64,000 nt of DNA. Source: Pseudopithomyces maydicus. Taxonomy: Eukaryota; Ascomycota; Dothideomycetes; Pleosporales; Didymosphaeriaceae. A program made the position numbers and the translations under genes. Numbering within the stretch: the first letter of the stretch is position 1; every line of letters begins with the position of its first letter. Shown piece after piece: positions 22,201-34,299 of this stretch. Location of the stretch: the NCBI GenBank assembly GCA_026873275.1, contig JANTUC010000013.1, positions 186,001 through 250,000 on the forward strand. Direction: 5' to 3'. Below the pieces are notes generated by a model. It searched no databases, had not been told where the DNA came from, and was given only the letters and a program-made list of their open reading frames with translations.

Positions 22201-25200
22201 CTCTGTCTTACTCTATCTCGATGACAGCCTTACCCTCCCCTACATTTTCCGTCACACTAACCACTCTCACAACTCAGGTATCCCCGTCTTCCAGTGACAG
22301 TGCGACATCGGATTCGTCAACATTGATGATGACTTCCACACAGTCTTCTAGCGACTCTGGGTCAAGTTCAAGTACCGCACTTACAAGTACCGTGCAAAGT
22401 AGTTCTGATACAAGCTCAATTCAGTCTACTACAGTAATTTCATCTGCTTCCTTGAGTCAATCCAGCTCGATATCGACACTTTCGAGCACAGCTAGTGGGC
22501 AGATGAGCTCTGACACCAGCTCGATGTATTACAGCTCGACTTTCACATCCGACGTATCGTCTTCGTCCTCGTTGCTCAGCGATTCTAGCTCTAGCTCTAG
22601 CTCTAGCTCAACGCATATAGATACATCTACTTCCCATGATGCATCATCATCAACAACTATTTCTAGCTCAAGTTCCTCACTTAGTACAGACTCAACTTCG
22701 ACTAGTACTGGTACAGCATCTACTTCAGATTCATCAACGTCATCGTCATATAGCCTGGTGAGCCTTCCCAAAATATGTTCAGACAGTGGAAGATCATTTC
22801 AGTTTTCCTAGATACCTCTTGGAAACGATCTCAACGTCGATGTGAGACTGTTTTTCACGGTGCCGCATTAGCACTATAGGGACAGAATATTTCTCGTGTG
22901 TACTCGTGTGAGCTAATTCATATCGGTAGACTGGATCTGTAAGCGGTTATGGGAGCTCTACCCTTTCATCAATAGTGTCGCCTTCATTTTCCACTAGTTC
23001 TGCGACTTCATCCGATACTTTCAGTCACTCCAGTACACCTGATGCATCTACGAGTATCAATGGGGTCAGCACGGTATCTAGCTCCTCTATGGGGTCGTTC
23101 ACTTGCCCAGCGGCAGTAACAAATGTCATAACCATAACGTCAGCTGCCAGTGCTGTAAGTTGTTTCCTTTAATGAACCTTCCTCCGCTAAATCAATGCAG
23201 ATTACCGTCACGTTAACACAACCTGGTTCACCTGTTACTACGGTCATCACTCAGGCACAGACTGTATACCAGACAGGCCCAACGATTACTGCGCAACAGA
23301 CTGTTCCCGTAACCACTGTGATTACGCAAGCGCAGACGGTTTATCAGTCGGGTCCCACGGTGACGGCTCAGCAGACATTACCGGCCTCAACTGTCGTACA
23401 GACCGTTCCAGCCAGCACAGTCTATCTTAGTGGCTCAGTCCAAACGATACCTGCCTCCACGATTACTGTCACCCAACCTGCAGGATATATCACAGCCTAT
23501 GTCACTTCGTTTGTCACCAGCGTACAGACCATTCCTGCCACCACGGTCTATCTTAGCGGCTCGGCCCAGACTATACCTGCGTCAACTATTACAATTACTC
23601 AGGCTACTGGTGCTATCACTGCATACGTGACTTCCATAGTCACTCAGCTACAGACTGCACCTGCATCGACTGTTTATCTAAGTGGTTCAGTGCAAACTAT
23701 ACCAGCTTCAACTATTACAATAACACAAGCTACCGGTGCGGCGACTGCGTATGTAACTTCAGTAGTTACTCAAGTGCAGACCCAAGTGCAGACTGTTCCC
23801 GCATCGACAGTTTATCTGAGTGGCTCCGTTCAAACGATCCCAGCTTCAACTATTACTATAACAAAAGCAACTGGGGCGGCTACTGCATACATAACTTCAG
23901 TCATTACCCAGCTACAGACAGTTCCTGCGACAACCGTCTATCTTAGTGGTTCAGCTCAAACGATCCCTGCGTCAACAATCACCGTCACGCAGGCTGCATC
24001 GCCATATACTGCCTATGTCACCCAGGCGATCACCGTTTCTGGACCCACAATCACTCAAGCGGTAACCGTGCCTGGATCTCCAGTCTACGTGACACAGACG
24101 ATTCCTGCATCGACCGTTACGGTGAGCGGCTCAGTACAGACCTTACCAGCGTCCACAGTGACCTTGAGTGGCTCTCCAGTGTATGTCACAACAGCTGTTT
24201 ATGTCACTCAGACACAACCAGCAATGACGGTGACTATAAGTGGCTCTGTCCAGACAATACCAGCATCTACTGTCACTTTGAGCGGATCCCCGGTATACAT
24301 TACGCAGACCGTTGCAGGTTCTATGCCTCCAGCGTCAACGGTAACAGTGAGCGGGTCTCCAATGTACGTTACACAGACTGTGGCAGGGTCTCCAGTTTAC
24401 GTCACCCAGACTGTTGCAGGATCTCCAGTTTATATCACCCAGACTGTCGCAGGGTCTACACCACCGGCATCAACAGTCACCGTCAGCGGATCTCCAATGT
24501 ACATTACCCAGACTGTTGCAGGGTCTGCACTCCCTGCATCAACGGTAACCGTGAGTGGATCAGTGGTCACGCTGTCAGCCTCCACAGTGACTCTCAGTGG
24601 TTCTCCGGTATACGTTACTCAGACAGTCGCTGCTTCGACGCTTCCGGCATCAACTGTCACGGTCAGCGGATCCCCGATTTATGTTACTTCAGTACAGACA
24701 ATTCCACCTTCAACCGTAACTCTAAGTGGATCACCTGTATATGTGACTCAAACAGTGGCTGCATCGACCCTCCCAGCTTCTACGGTAACTGTTAGCGCAT
24801 CACCTGTCTACATTACCTCAGTACAAACAATCCCTGCTTCGACGGTCACCTTGAGCGGATCTCCTGTTTATGTCACCTCAGTGCAGACGATTCCTCCTTC
24901 AACCGTCACTCTGAGTGGATCGCCTGTCTACATTACTTCGTTACAAACAGTCCCAGCATCCACAGTCACTCTTAGCGGATCATCTGTCTACATTACCTCA
25001 GTACAGACGATCCCAGCATCTACAGTGACTCTAAGCGGATCGCCTATCTACATTACTTCAGTACAAACGATACCTGCTTCAACAGTCACCTTGAGTGGAT
25101 CCCCTGTTTATTTTACACGTTCTGCATCACCGGTCTACATCACACAGACGGTACCAGCGTCGACTGTGTATCTTAGTGGGTAAGTAAATTTTCTTTAAAT

Positions 25201-27106
25201 CGAACGAGGCCGTATGCTGACTAGATTTTTCTAGGTCCGTGCGCACACTGCCAGCTTCGACCATCACCATTAGTGAAACGCTTCCAGCCGAGACAGCGGT
25301 TATCACTGTAACAGATGGAGAGACTTGTGCCAGCATGGATCCGAGCACAGTCTATCAGACCGCTGACGCGAGTACGGTCATCATCACGGAGACGCCTGCA
25401 CCAGAGACTATCACCGAGTTCCAACAACAGACTATATACGTGACGACTGGGAAGTCGTACACCTACACCGGAAGGACGATCCAGCCTTCGACAATCATCT
25501 CGACCGTGACAGTTACCCCCGCGCCACAAACGGTCTTCCAAAGCGCTTCCACTAGCTATATTACTGTAAATGGACCAACTGCTTACATTTCACAGCCTTG
25601 CTCCAATAGCCCGATCTACGTGTAAGTGCTTCTTATTGATTCTCATTTAGAAAACAACATCTGCCATTCTATATTTCAGAGGTGAAATAGTGGAATGAGT
25701 ACCTTTTTGCGATCAGGAAATCAAGGGATAGTTTACTCGCAACCGAAGAATCAAAGCTAACTTTCTCATAGCACTGTGACTGAGACAAAAACCTCGTAAG
25801 TGTACCTCACATGATGCAATATTTCACAGGTGTCACCGTTCCTCCACAATGAATGGCCCCCGATTGATCGAACCTCAAATTTTCGCATGTCGATCTCGGC
25901 TCGACCGGGATGACCCAATCCATCCTTTCTTGTAGCGTCGCAAGGTTAAGCTAACATCGTTCAGCACATCTGTATCCGTATCAACATCCACTGTCACATC
26001 AACCTCAGTTTACACTTCGGTATCTGTGTCTGTGAGGTACGTTATTTGCTAAAGTTTCTAATTGTCAAATCATTTGTTACCCTTACAGTGGTACCAAAAG
26101 CACAGCATGATCTGTAGGCCAGAGTCTAGTCATTGGGAAGCTCTGTGTCTTGATTCGATCATATGTACCATGCAAGAAACTATTGACTAGAGTCTCGTAC
26201 CATGGCTTCATGATGCTAATTTTCTTAAAAGCGCGGTCACCTCGATCGTCACGGTGTCAGCTCCTGCATCCACTCAGACGGTTACTACGACTGTTTCAAC
26301 AACACTCCCTGCTGTCACCAGCTCCTATACTACTACATCAGTCAGCATCAGCACGCAGACGCAAACGCAAACACTGCCAGCGAGCTCTGTCACCACAACC
26401 ACGACAGCCACGGTTAGCGTACAAGGACAAATGGTTACAACAACCCAAACCCGCACGTCTACAGTCAGCGTCGAGGTTGATCCAGTCACTACGACTCAAA
26501 CACGTACGATCACACCTCCAGCTGTCACGACGCGCATCACCTCTCGGATCACCACTACAGCGACAGAGACAGAGACGGAAACTACCACATCTACGTAAGC
26601 CATCCAGTCCTTACTTTTCATGAGTTAAATAACGTTCTTCCAGGCGTCTTTCCACTCGTCTCGCTACATCCACGCGCACATTGACGCGCACTGAAACGGA
26701 GACCGAGACAGAAACCAGGACGATAGCCAGGACCACCGCAACAAGACTATTGACCACGACCGAAGAAGTCCCGACTACAGTCACCTTCCGAACGACTAGC
26801 ACCTCTCTCTCCCGAACAACCTCTATCATAGCCCGAACGACAGTTACATCCACAGCGACGGTCGCGAGATCTACCGTCACGAGCAGGTCGACAACAACGG
26901 ATATTGAGACGGAGACAACCACCTCGACGAGGACTATCGCAAGGACGACAATCACTTCGACTTCGACTTCAACTGCGACGAGGACCATATTCAGGACGAC
27001 TACGTTACAGAAGAGAGCTGAGGCGACGCCGGTACCGGAGTTGGATGCGGCGCCTAAGAAAAGGAGGTGGGCGTATGTTGGTAACCGGTGGGGTGGCCAG
27101 AATTAA
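19263..27106 (+). CDS. Giant Ser/Thr-rich adhesin-like wall protein, 5' end unresolved
   Basis: I infer nine exons: 19263-20258, 20340-22757, 22930-23154, 23201-25179, 25235-25621, 25772-25795, 25965-26036, 26232-26594, 26644-27106 (2308 residues). Phases match at every junction, and most introns have GTAAG-type donors and CTAAC/CTGAC-type branch sites. Exons 1-2 are over 50 percent Ser/Thr, the usual substrate for heavy O-mannosylation. Exon 4 is repetitive: units of TVTLSGSPVYVTSVQTIPAS. Exons 5-9 are Thr-rich with ITRT/TETET patterns, then LQKRAEATP, a possible Kex2 site, and a basic end (KKRRWAYVGNRW). There is no GPI signal and no known catalytic domain. Its likely place is the cell surface, in adhesion or as a spacer. 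It could be two genes split at 22758-22929, where the intron is long (172 nt). Confidence 0.7.
24100..25170 (+). repeat. Minisatellite-like coding repeats in the adhesin
   Basis: Tandem units of about 60 nt coding for TVTLSGSPVY(V/I)TSVQTIPAS, with variants carrying QTVAGS or QTVAAS. Third codon positions differ between copies, so the array is old enough to have diverged silently while the protein was conserved. Confidence 0.85.
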
Positions 27107-29975
27107 GTTGAGTGGTTAGCGAGGAGGGTTAGGATTGTGAGGATATCTTTATGAGTTATGAAATGAAGGAGGAAGATTGACGTGTGTGAGCGTGTTCTTT
27201 GCTGCTATTTGACGTGCGATTCTTGGGGTGTTACCTTGAACATCGCATGGAGGGTGGTAGATCGATCCGTTCAGTGGTTGTTTTGTGTGTGTTCTATGGT
27301 TTCCTTGATTTTCCTTCTCCAAACCTATTTAATGTCTTCACGCCGCGGCATTCAATATTGTACTTTAATAAATTGACCAAAGTGCTGTCTTGTCATATTG
27401 GTTGCATTCAAAACATAGAATCGTGGGAAAACAGAACGTCATGGCTTAGATCCACGTGTAATGACAGGAAACGATTCTATTTGTCTAATGATATATAAGT
27501 GCAGAAAAGGTTTCCACGCAGACTGTAATTACGTGGTTACAAACTCGCAGACTCCCCACATGTGTTCCTTACCCTTATAGAAACGTTTGATCCTCTGAAA
27601 GCTGGGCCATTTGACTTGGTTCGCAGCGTTGAAGGCCACACACAACGATTAGTAAGCCAGTCCAAGAAATGGTCACGTGATACACCGTCGATCACCCGCA
27701 CCCGGCAATGCTTGCCTCCCATCATCGGAGAGGCTGTATTCCTAGCCTAAATAGATGCAAAAGTCTGTCTACTGGTGCTTGGAGTATCAAATGTGTACAT
27801 TGCTGTCTGCTGGGCGTGTTTACCATCTTTTCTGACACGGAGGTTAGAGATGGTGAAATGCACCGGCCAATCAAATAAAAGTAGAGTCAGAATAACGCAT
27901 CATGCTTTGCGACATACTGTCGGCAGGTTCCCCTGTTCCACACATTCGTCGAAATGGTGCAATGCGCAACTTGTATTCTTCAAATCGCGCGAACTTAGCT
28001 GTCAGAAAATGTCCTGGATCAAGCTGTTGAGCATCTTGGTCCATTTTATGACACCTTGTTCTCCGTCATTCCATCTGTCGGTGTCATATAGCAAAACGAT
28101 CGCAATACACCGAATGAAAAGCGCATCTTGCAACGTTCCCCACATATTCCAGGTCCTCGGTCCCAGCAACACGTTACGACACATTTGAGGAATTTCCCTG
28201 CGCACATTCTGATCATTCAAATATCTGGCTCCAAGACTAAAATTTATACCCAACATATTTTACACGTCTCGAGCCTGAGCAGTCGGAACACCTGAATCAT
28301 GGCAACAGCTCGGTACCAGGGTGTTCGCTCGATGGGAGCCCAACTCAAAGCGCGAGGTGCGCCGGTCTCGTCGTTCTCGCCTACGCCACCGCTATGGAAA
28401 GGAACAGGTTCTCAGCAGACAGCTGGTCAAGGACGACCGGCTAGCAAAAATGTTGCTCGGCAAACTGGTGCCGCATCAGAAATTTCCGCCGGGAAGTAGC
28501 TGTGTTGGATACGTGTGCGGTGGAGGGATGAAGAGGGTGGGGTGCCATCGCAATGCGTCAACGGAGGCGCATGGTTCATAATTCGAAGGAAGCCTTGGTG
28601 GTATTGGGGATTGGCTGCGATGTGTTCGCGGGAAAAGCTGCTTGCACGCTGGGGTCTGCTTCGCTCAGTCAGGAGGATGAAACGGCAGGAAAAGATCGAG
28701 CTATCTACAATGATCTAGAGTTGGGAAAAGCATGCTGAAATGGAATAAACGGTATGCGAATGTGCTTAACGGAGGTTCGAGGGGAATACCAAGGAGCAGA
28801 TTATCTCGTGAATATGTATTCAGCGCGAGAGACGACTTGCCTTCATTCTACTAAAGCGCCGATATGTTCTATACCTTCATACAAACAAACAATTTGTGCA
28901 ATGAAATGTAATAGTGATCCCACAATGATTTCGTTGCCAATTATGTGACTCTGATTTCTCCCTCGCGGGAGACGAATAGCAAGCGACGAGTGGCAATGCC
29001 TCTCTTAAGCTTTTTTCGGCCTCGCATTTCTTCCTCTGTGGACATGCAATTGCATAATTAACAGTTGTTTATATGCTGGAGACTTTGGCGTCGTGGCAAC
29101 GCTGTTCGACTACCCATGCGGGAGCGGGACGCGATAGTTGCGCGCGGTTTTGCACAATTCATCATTCTGCATACATCATGTACCATCGCTCTAACCAGAC
29201 GTCTCTGTTTAGAAGGATCAAAGCACTATAGAATCGTATGAGTCGGCGAAAGTGCTCGGCTTGGTACACGGCCGATGGAGGGTCTCGTACGTTCTCGTCT
29301 CGTGCGTTCGTGTCGGCAGTGGAGCGCTGTCATGGGTCAAGAGCTGAGAGTGACTATAGCATGCAGCATGTAACTGCATATTGTAATAGATAGCCTGCTA
29401 CACTGAAATCGTAGGGACCATACCTAGATGCGTAAAATCTATACCTCTCCACTCTTATGCTTCAGGATATGCAAGCACGCCGCAATGATTGAAAAACGAA
29501 AACAGAATGCTCTTTTCGCAGACAGCGTACAGTTCGCTTGTGAAGAAAAGCGGTAATATGTTCATGGACTCGAAAGCCCCGAGTTATGTGCGGGTAAGTG
29601 CGAATTGGGGGGCACTGAGGGACACTTCACTGTCAAGTCAACTTCGGCTATATACGGTTAGCGTAACTGGGATTTTATGGGTAGCAAAGCATCACCAGTC
29701 GCGTGTTTCTCAACGTCTGGCCGTATCCGGTTAGTGTAACGTTGAAATGCTCCTTGGAGGAGAAAAGGCAGCACAGCGTGTTTGCTCTGCCGTTCTATAT
29801 AATTCATCGCTACTCGAGCCTCTCCAACATCACGAACACACGAATCCACGGCTTCAGTGGCTGCCTCGACTTTGTGAACGCCCAAGCTAGACAGCCGTAC
29901 TCTTACTCGTACTTCATTCTTCGCGAGACTACCCTCTCTCCACCTTCACGTGTCTTCCACACACGTTGAAGCAAA
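27107..29975. other. 2.9-kb intergenic region
   Basis: It has the adhesin 3' UTR, then AT-rich sequence with scattered short open frames in both directions, none with recognisable domains or splice-consistent continuation. The last 200 bases are the promoter of gene D. Confidence 0.55.
29796..29803 (+). promoter_or_regulatory. TATA box of gene D
   Basis: TATATAAT, 173 bases before the ATG at 29976, followed by a CT-rich leader. Confidence 0.5.
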
Positions 29976-31608
29976 ATGACTCTGTCTCACCGAGACAATT
30001 TCACTGCACAGCAGAACTTCGACCCTCCTTTGGGTGACTCGGAGTTCGACTTAGACTCTCAATTGCTAATGGACTTGAACGCCTATATGGCGGGCACCAA
30101 GCCTGCAGACAACCAAGACAGTAGGTCCTACACTCACCGACTCGCACTTCAAGCACCCTGACACTCTCCCAGATACATTCATGCAGCCAAATGTGTCTGT
30201 ACCGTACGAACAGGAGTCAGTCTCTGCCGTTCCCAACACGGCTGATCTTGCCAATCCTCTGGGCAGCGAGTTTGGATTGCAGAACCCGGCTACGCCTTTG
30301 CACCCATCGACGTTCGATGACCTGAATCCACTGTCAGTACAGGCGGACAACGTCCAGGCGGGTAACGGCCAGGCAAGCAACAGCCAAGTGTACAACGGAG
30401 AAAATCGAACGCCAGAGTCTGACGGTTCCTGGCCTTCCGAATTCTTCACGTCGCCAGTCACGCCGACCTTTCCTGGTTCCGGCACTGAACGTGAGTTCCA
30501 GAGCGCAGCTAATTCAGACTTCCAATCCGATAGTTACCCGATATCTTTAGCTGCCTGGGAGTCGCCCGAGAACACTTTTGACGAAGATACGGCGTGCGCC
30601 AGCTACACCGCACCAGTAGCCGCCGAACCCTTGCGTGAAGACCCTATCTACGACGCATGGCTCGCGTACCTGATGGAGTGCGCGACACGGGAGATTCAGA
30701 AAGGCAGCCCACAGGGCTTCGCAGAAGTGCTCACCCCTGGACAGCTTGACACGGGCGAAGAACAGGAACCGCTGGATTACGTGCCGTGGGTTGCCGAGAA
30801 AGACTTTAGGCCACACTCGCAGCGCGACCTGATGCAGATGGAAGTGTCTTATCGGATATCAGAGGGCTCGGAGGTCCACTGCATGAAGGTCAAAAAAGGG
30901 AATGAGCCATATGGCCATGCTGGATCTGGGTACACGCGCAAATTGCGTGAGCTCTCGGCAGTGATGCCTCGCTCAGTTCTGGATTCCTTTGGCGATCCGA
31001 CTGATGGACACCGTACCCCCGAGGGCGCCGGTGAACGCGATGGATCAGTCGGCCATGAGCGCCAGGAGGAACACGTGGAGGAGCCACAGGCGCCAGAGGA
31101 GACTGAACACCCGCTACAGGGTCCTGAAAACTGCAAGTACAAGGTCCTGGATTACACCAACAATGCCCTACCGGGCTCTGGTCTCATCCGCGACGGTGTC
31201 GCTCCTATGCCAGACGACTTCTCCAACAACGCGCTCGTCTGGCGCGTCGCCAACAGCGCCACAGGTCGCCAGGTCAACTTTACCTTCGCTGAGCATTGGT
31301 GGATCATCTATGATTCCCTGCATACCCCCATGCTTGACGATCTCAATAGGAGGCTTTTGAACGGCCTTCCCGGAGCGAAAAAGAAACAGATGTTGCGTAA
31401 TCTCCCCGACGGCTACTTCAACGATGAAAACAAGAACCGCATGATCGCCTTCGCGAAGACGGGCATGCAGGCCCAGATCAATTGGAAGAACTGCCCAGAG
31501 CACATGGACATCTTGAAAACTGTGGATTTGGAAAACTCCTACTTTGACCTAACGGAGCTGGATCGTTTGGCTAAGGCGGCAGGCGTGTGGCTGTTTTTGC
31601 CAGCATGA
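29976..31608 (+). CDS. Orphan D, divergent relative of the DLTR family
   Basis: Exons 29976-30120 and 30173-31608; a 52-nt intron (GTAGGT, CTGAC branch, CCCAG) joins NQD to NTFMQPN; 526 residues. The function is unknown. The first 300 residues are acidic and Asn/Gln/Ser-rich (QAGNGQASNSQVYNGE). The C-terminal 160 residues are better structured: RQVNFTFAEHWWIIYDSL, LNRRLLNGLPGAKKK, and at the very end YFDLTELDRLAKAAG then VWLFLPA. VNFT..E and DLT.....A......WLF.P occur in the same order as the VNFT and DLTR...WLFP blocks of A, E and F, so I place it as a divergent, C-terminally shortened member. This homology is weak and rests on motif order. There is no signal peptide or membrane helix. Confidence 0.75.
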
Positions 31609-32562
31609 GACCGCTAGAAGGGATGCGGGACCTGGATGAAAAGGGTTTCTGGTCTTCTTGTGGACCGTGAAAGGAGGAATATCAAAATGATATGGATCTC
31701 CGGGTGTTGTTAATGCGTCTTTGACCCGATGTGGGTTCATCGGTTGGTTTTGGTTTCCTTTCTCTCGGCGGTGTGAAGATTGCATGGGCTCTGGTTGAGG
31801 ACGATGTATTGTGAACGGAGTTTGTAATCAGCTCTCACACTGGGATGTTTGGCGATGGGTCTTTCCCATAGTTTGGTTCTACCTTCGAGATACCCGGCCT
31901 CGAGAAACGATGGCCATCGGCTTTTATTTCCTCTTTCGACAGCGTGCGACTACGGTCGCTGTTATAATTAGTCATTTATCTCTCCAAAATATTGCAGAAA
32001 TGTAAACAAAAGTTGGATAGTAGTTCTTTGGCGAGTATCATGATGATCTGCTTCGATGTCGTGACGAGCCCGACTAGCTCAATTCCGCTTCATGAAAAAC
32101 GTAAAGCTGCTCAAAAGGATTTGCTAGAACAATTTTTTTACCATTATTCAATCTATTCCTCTCGTGAAGATGTGTAATATATGCGGTACTTTACCTCGTG
32201 TCAAGAAATACAAGAGTGAATAGGTCATGATCCACAGGTCACATGTACACGTGCATGCAGAAAATCGTGCACCCATGCCCCCGGTAGCAAAGCCCCGATC
32301 CCAACCGCCAAATACCCCATATTTTAACCCCCGCACGCACGGCGACCGCGCCATGACGTCCCGGTACATATTAACGGTACCTAGCCCGTGAGGGGCACAA
32401 TGCAGATCTTCCGGTAATTTACCGGGTCTTCACCCGCGACCAAATCACCACAGCGGCTCAAGTACCTCGGACCTCTCCTCTGAAATAAAAGTCCAGCGGT
32501 ACAACACCCCCATTCGCGAATTGTGTCACCAATTCCCCGATCGTGCAGAGCAAAACTTCACA
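31609..32562. other. Intergenic region
   Basis: It holds the 3' UTR of gene D, then AT-rich sequence. The last 250 bases are GC-richer (CCGGTACATATTAACGGTACC), probably promoter of the DUF3237 gene. No gene seen. Confidence 0.55.
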
Positions 32563-33144
32563 ATGCGCTTCCTCCACCACCTCTCTTTACTCGCTGCATT
32601 GGGCCTACGCTCACACGCCCAAAATGCAACGACTCCACCTACACTGTCGCTCCTGTACAGCATGTCCTGCGACCTCGGCGAGCGCTTCACGATCAACAAC
32701 CCGCCAAACGGCAAAGCGCGCTACGTGATCCCCATCATCGGCGGGACTTTCCAAGGGCCGAACATTTCCGGTACAGCACCCTCGCCTCGTGTACAACCTC
32801 GCCACCGCAACTCCCACCCTCCCCAAAGATACATACATACATACATACTAATGAATCAATCCCTAGGCAAAATACTGAACGTCGGCGCTGACTGGCTCCT
32901 CGTCGACACGCACGGCAACGCGCGCCCGGACACGCGGTACAACCTCGTGACGGACGACGGGGAGGTCATCTACGTGCGGACGGACGGGCCGACGTTGAAG
33001 GATGGGCGGATTCTGCTGAGGGGGCGGTTCGAGGCGGATGGTGAGGGGGCGTATGCGTGGATGAATGATGTTGTGGGCGTGGGGGTGTTGACGGTGAATG
33101 GGACGAATGGGGTGGCGATTGAGATGTATAGGGTGGATGTTTGA
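32563..33144 (+). CDS. Secreted DUF3237-family protein
   Basis: Exons 32563-32770 and 32867-33144; the 96-nt intron has GTACAG, a TACTAATG branch site and CCCTAG, and lies in a stretch that stays open by chance. The product is 161 residues. An N-terminal signal peptide is clear (MRFLHHLSLLAALGLRSHA). The mature part matches DUF3237: GGTFQGPNISGKILNVGADW, YNLVTDDGEVIYVRTDG, LLRGRFEADGEGAYAW and GVGVLTVNGTNGVAIEMYRV. The splice restores ISGKILNVGADW, the usual family sequence. The family is a small beta-barrel of unknown activity, present in bacteria and fungi. There are two predicted N-glycosylation sites in the N-terminal third (NAT, NIS). An ATAC-repeat microsatellite lies in the intron. Confidence 0.87.
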   Translation: MRFLHHLSLLAALGLRSHAQNATTPPTLSLLYSMSCDLGERFTINNPPNGKARYVIPIIGGTFQGPNISGTAPSPRVQPRHRNSHPPQRYIHTYILMNQSLGKILNVGADWLLVDTHGNARPDTRYNLVTDDGEVIYVRTDGPTLKDGRILLRGRFEADGEGAYAWMNDVVGVGVLTVNGTNGVAIEMYRVDV

Positions 33145-34299
33145 TTTGGGTGGGAAGATGGAGGGTTTGGGGGAAGAGGAGGGAGGAGGGTGGACTTTTT
33201 GGAAGGAGACCATCAGTGGTGCATTGGGCGGTGATAATGAGGTGCAAAGATTCTGGGATGATCGCTAGAGGAAACCTAAAAGATGCAGTAAGAAGTCAGA
33301 GCGGATATCTTTGCATGCCGAATTGTGTGTTGGCGTCGGCATGCGACCAGTCTTACATATCAAGACAGGGGCTCTACCTGCTGGTAACGCTATACACGAA
33401 CCTTTCATTGACCCGTCTTCGCGCACACAGTAAATAAGCATCACGGAGTTAATGTGCGAAAGCGCAGCTTCTGATACGCGAAAGCTCAATTGAATTGCTC
33501 AGATACTGATTCCGCGCAGCGTACCGCGCTTGATAGCTTCATGATGATTTTCATCGCAAGGGACTCGCGAGGACTCGCTTAGTTCCCAGGGAGAATGACG
33601 CTAATAATTAGTCTACAAAAAGCTGCACTGCGGAGATTTATAAGCGCCTCACAGAGGAGCGAATGACGATTAGAATACGCCTGACGACATGACCTTGTTT
33701 CAAGTTTCAAGACGGCGATTCTAGGAGACAGTTCTTATGACGGGTAGCTTCTCGCGGGTTTCTGCGGATCGTGCCCTGCATATGTTCAGGCAGTGCAGTG
33801 GAAGACTGAGTCACACTCGAGGCAGCAAGGATACCGATGCATCAAGAACCTGACCTTCCACCACCTGACAACATGTGGGCCCCGGTAGCACATCCCATGT
33901 GCAACAATCCAGCTCCAAAATAGCTCCATTATGCGTTGCCCCAAACAGAAATGTGGCACCCCTATCCCCTTTCCAGCCGCACCCCTCGTATTCGCATGTG
34001 GCGCTGGCCAGAACCTCACCTCCGCCCTCACCACGATGGCACCGAACCAGACAACTTTCGCCCCGTCCAGCCCACCCACCCTTAGTAACGACAGAGTTCG
34101 GCGCTAGCTGCGGCTGAGCGATGGCGAGACGGGCAGCAGTCTACATACGTATGTATATGCACGGCATCTGCCCAGCTGTCCGTCTCCACACATGCACTTC
34201 ATTTCCCGACTCTCTGTACATACACACATACATACGTACGTATTGATCAAGAGCCGTGCTCGAGGTCGACCCTCGCGGGATTTGTGACGGGCTTATCGT
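33145..34299. other. Intergenic region
   Basis: I see no gene. It ends in the promoter of the membrane-protein gene, with a CATA/CGTA microsatellite around 34140-34240. Confidence 0.5.

Noticed and set aside
19250..22771. Several long minus-strand open frames rich in Val, Glu and Leu, antisense to the Ser-rich gene
   Set aside because: They are the expected shadow of serine codons on the other strand and have no splice logic or start context.
26611..26988. Minus-strand open frame of VVVDLLVTVDLATVAV type
   Set aside because: Antisense of the Thr/Arg-rich exon of the adhesin, low complexity.
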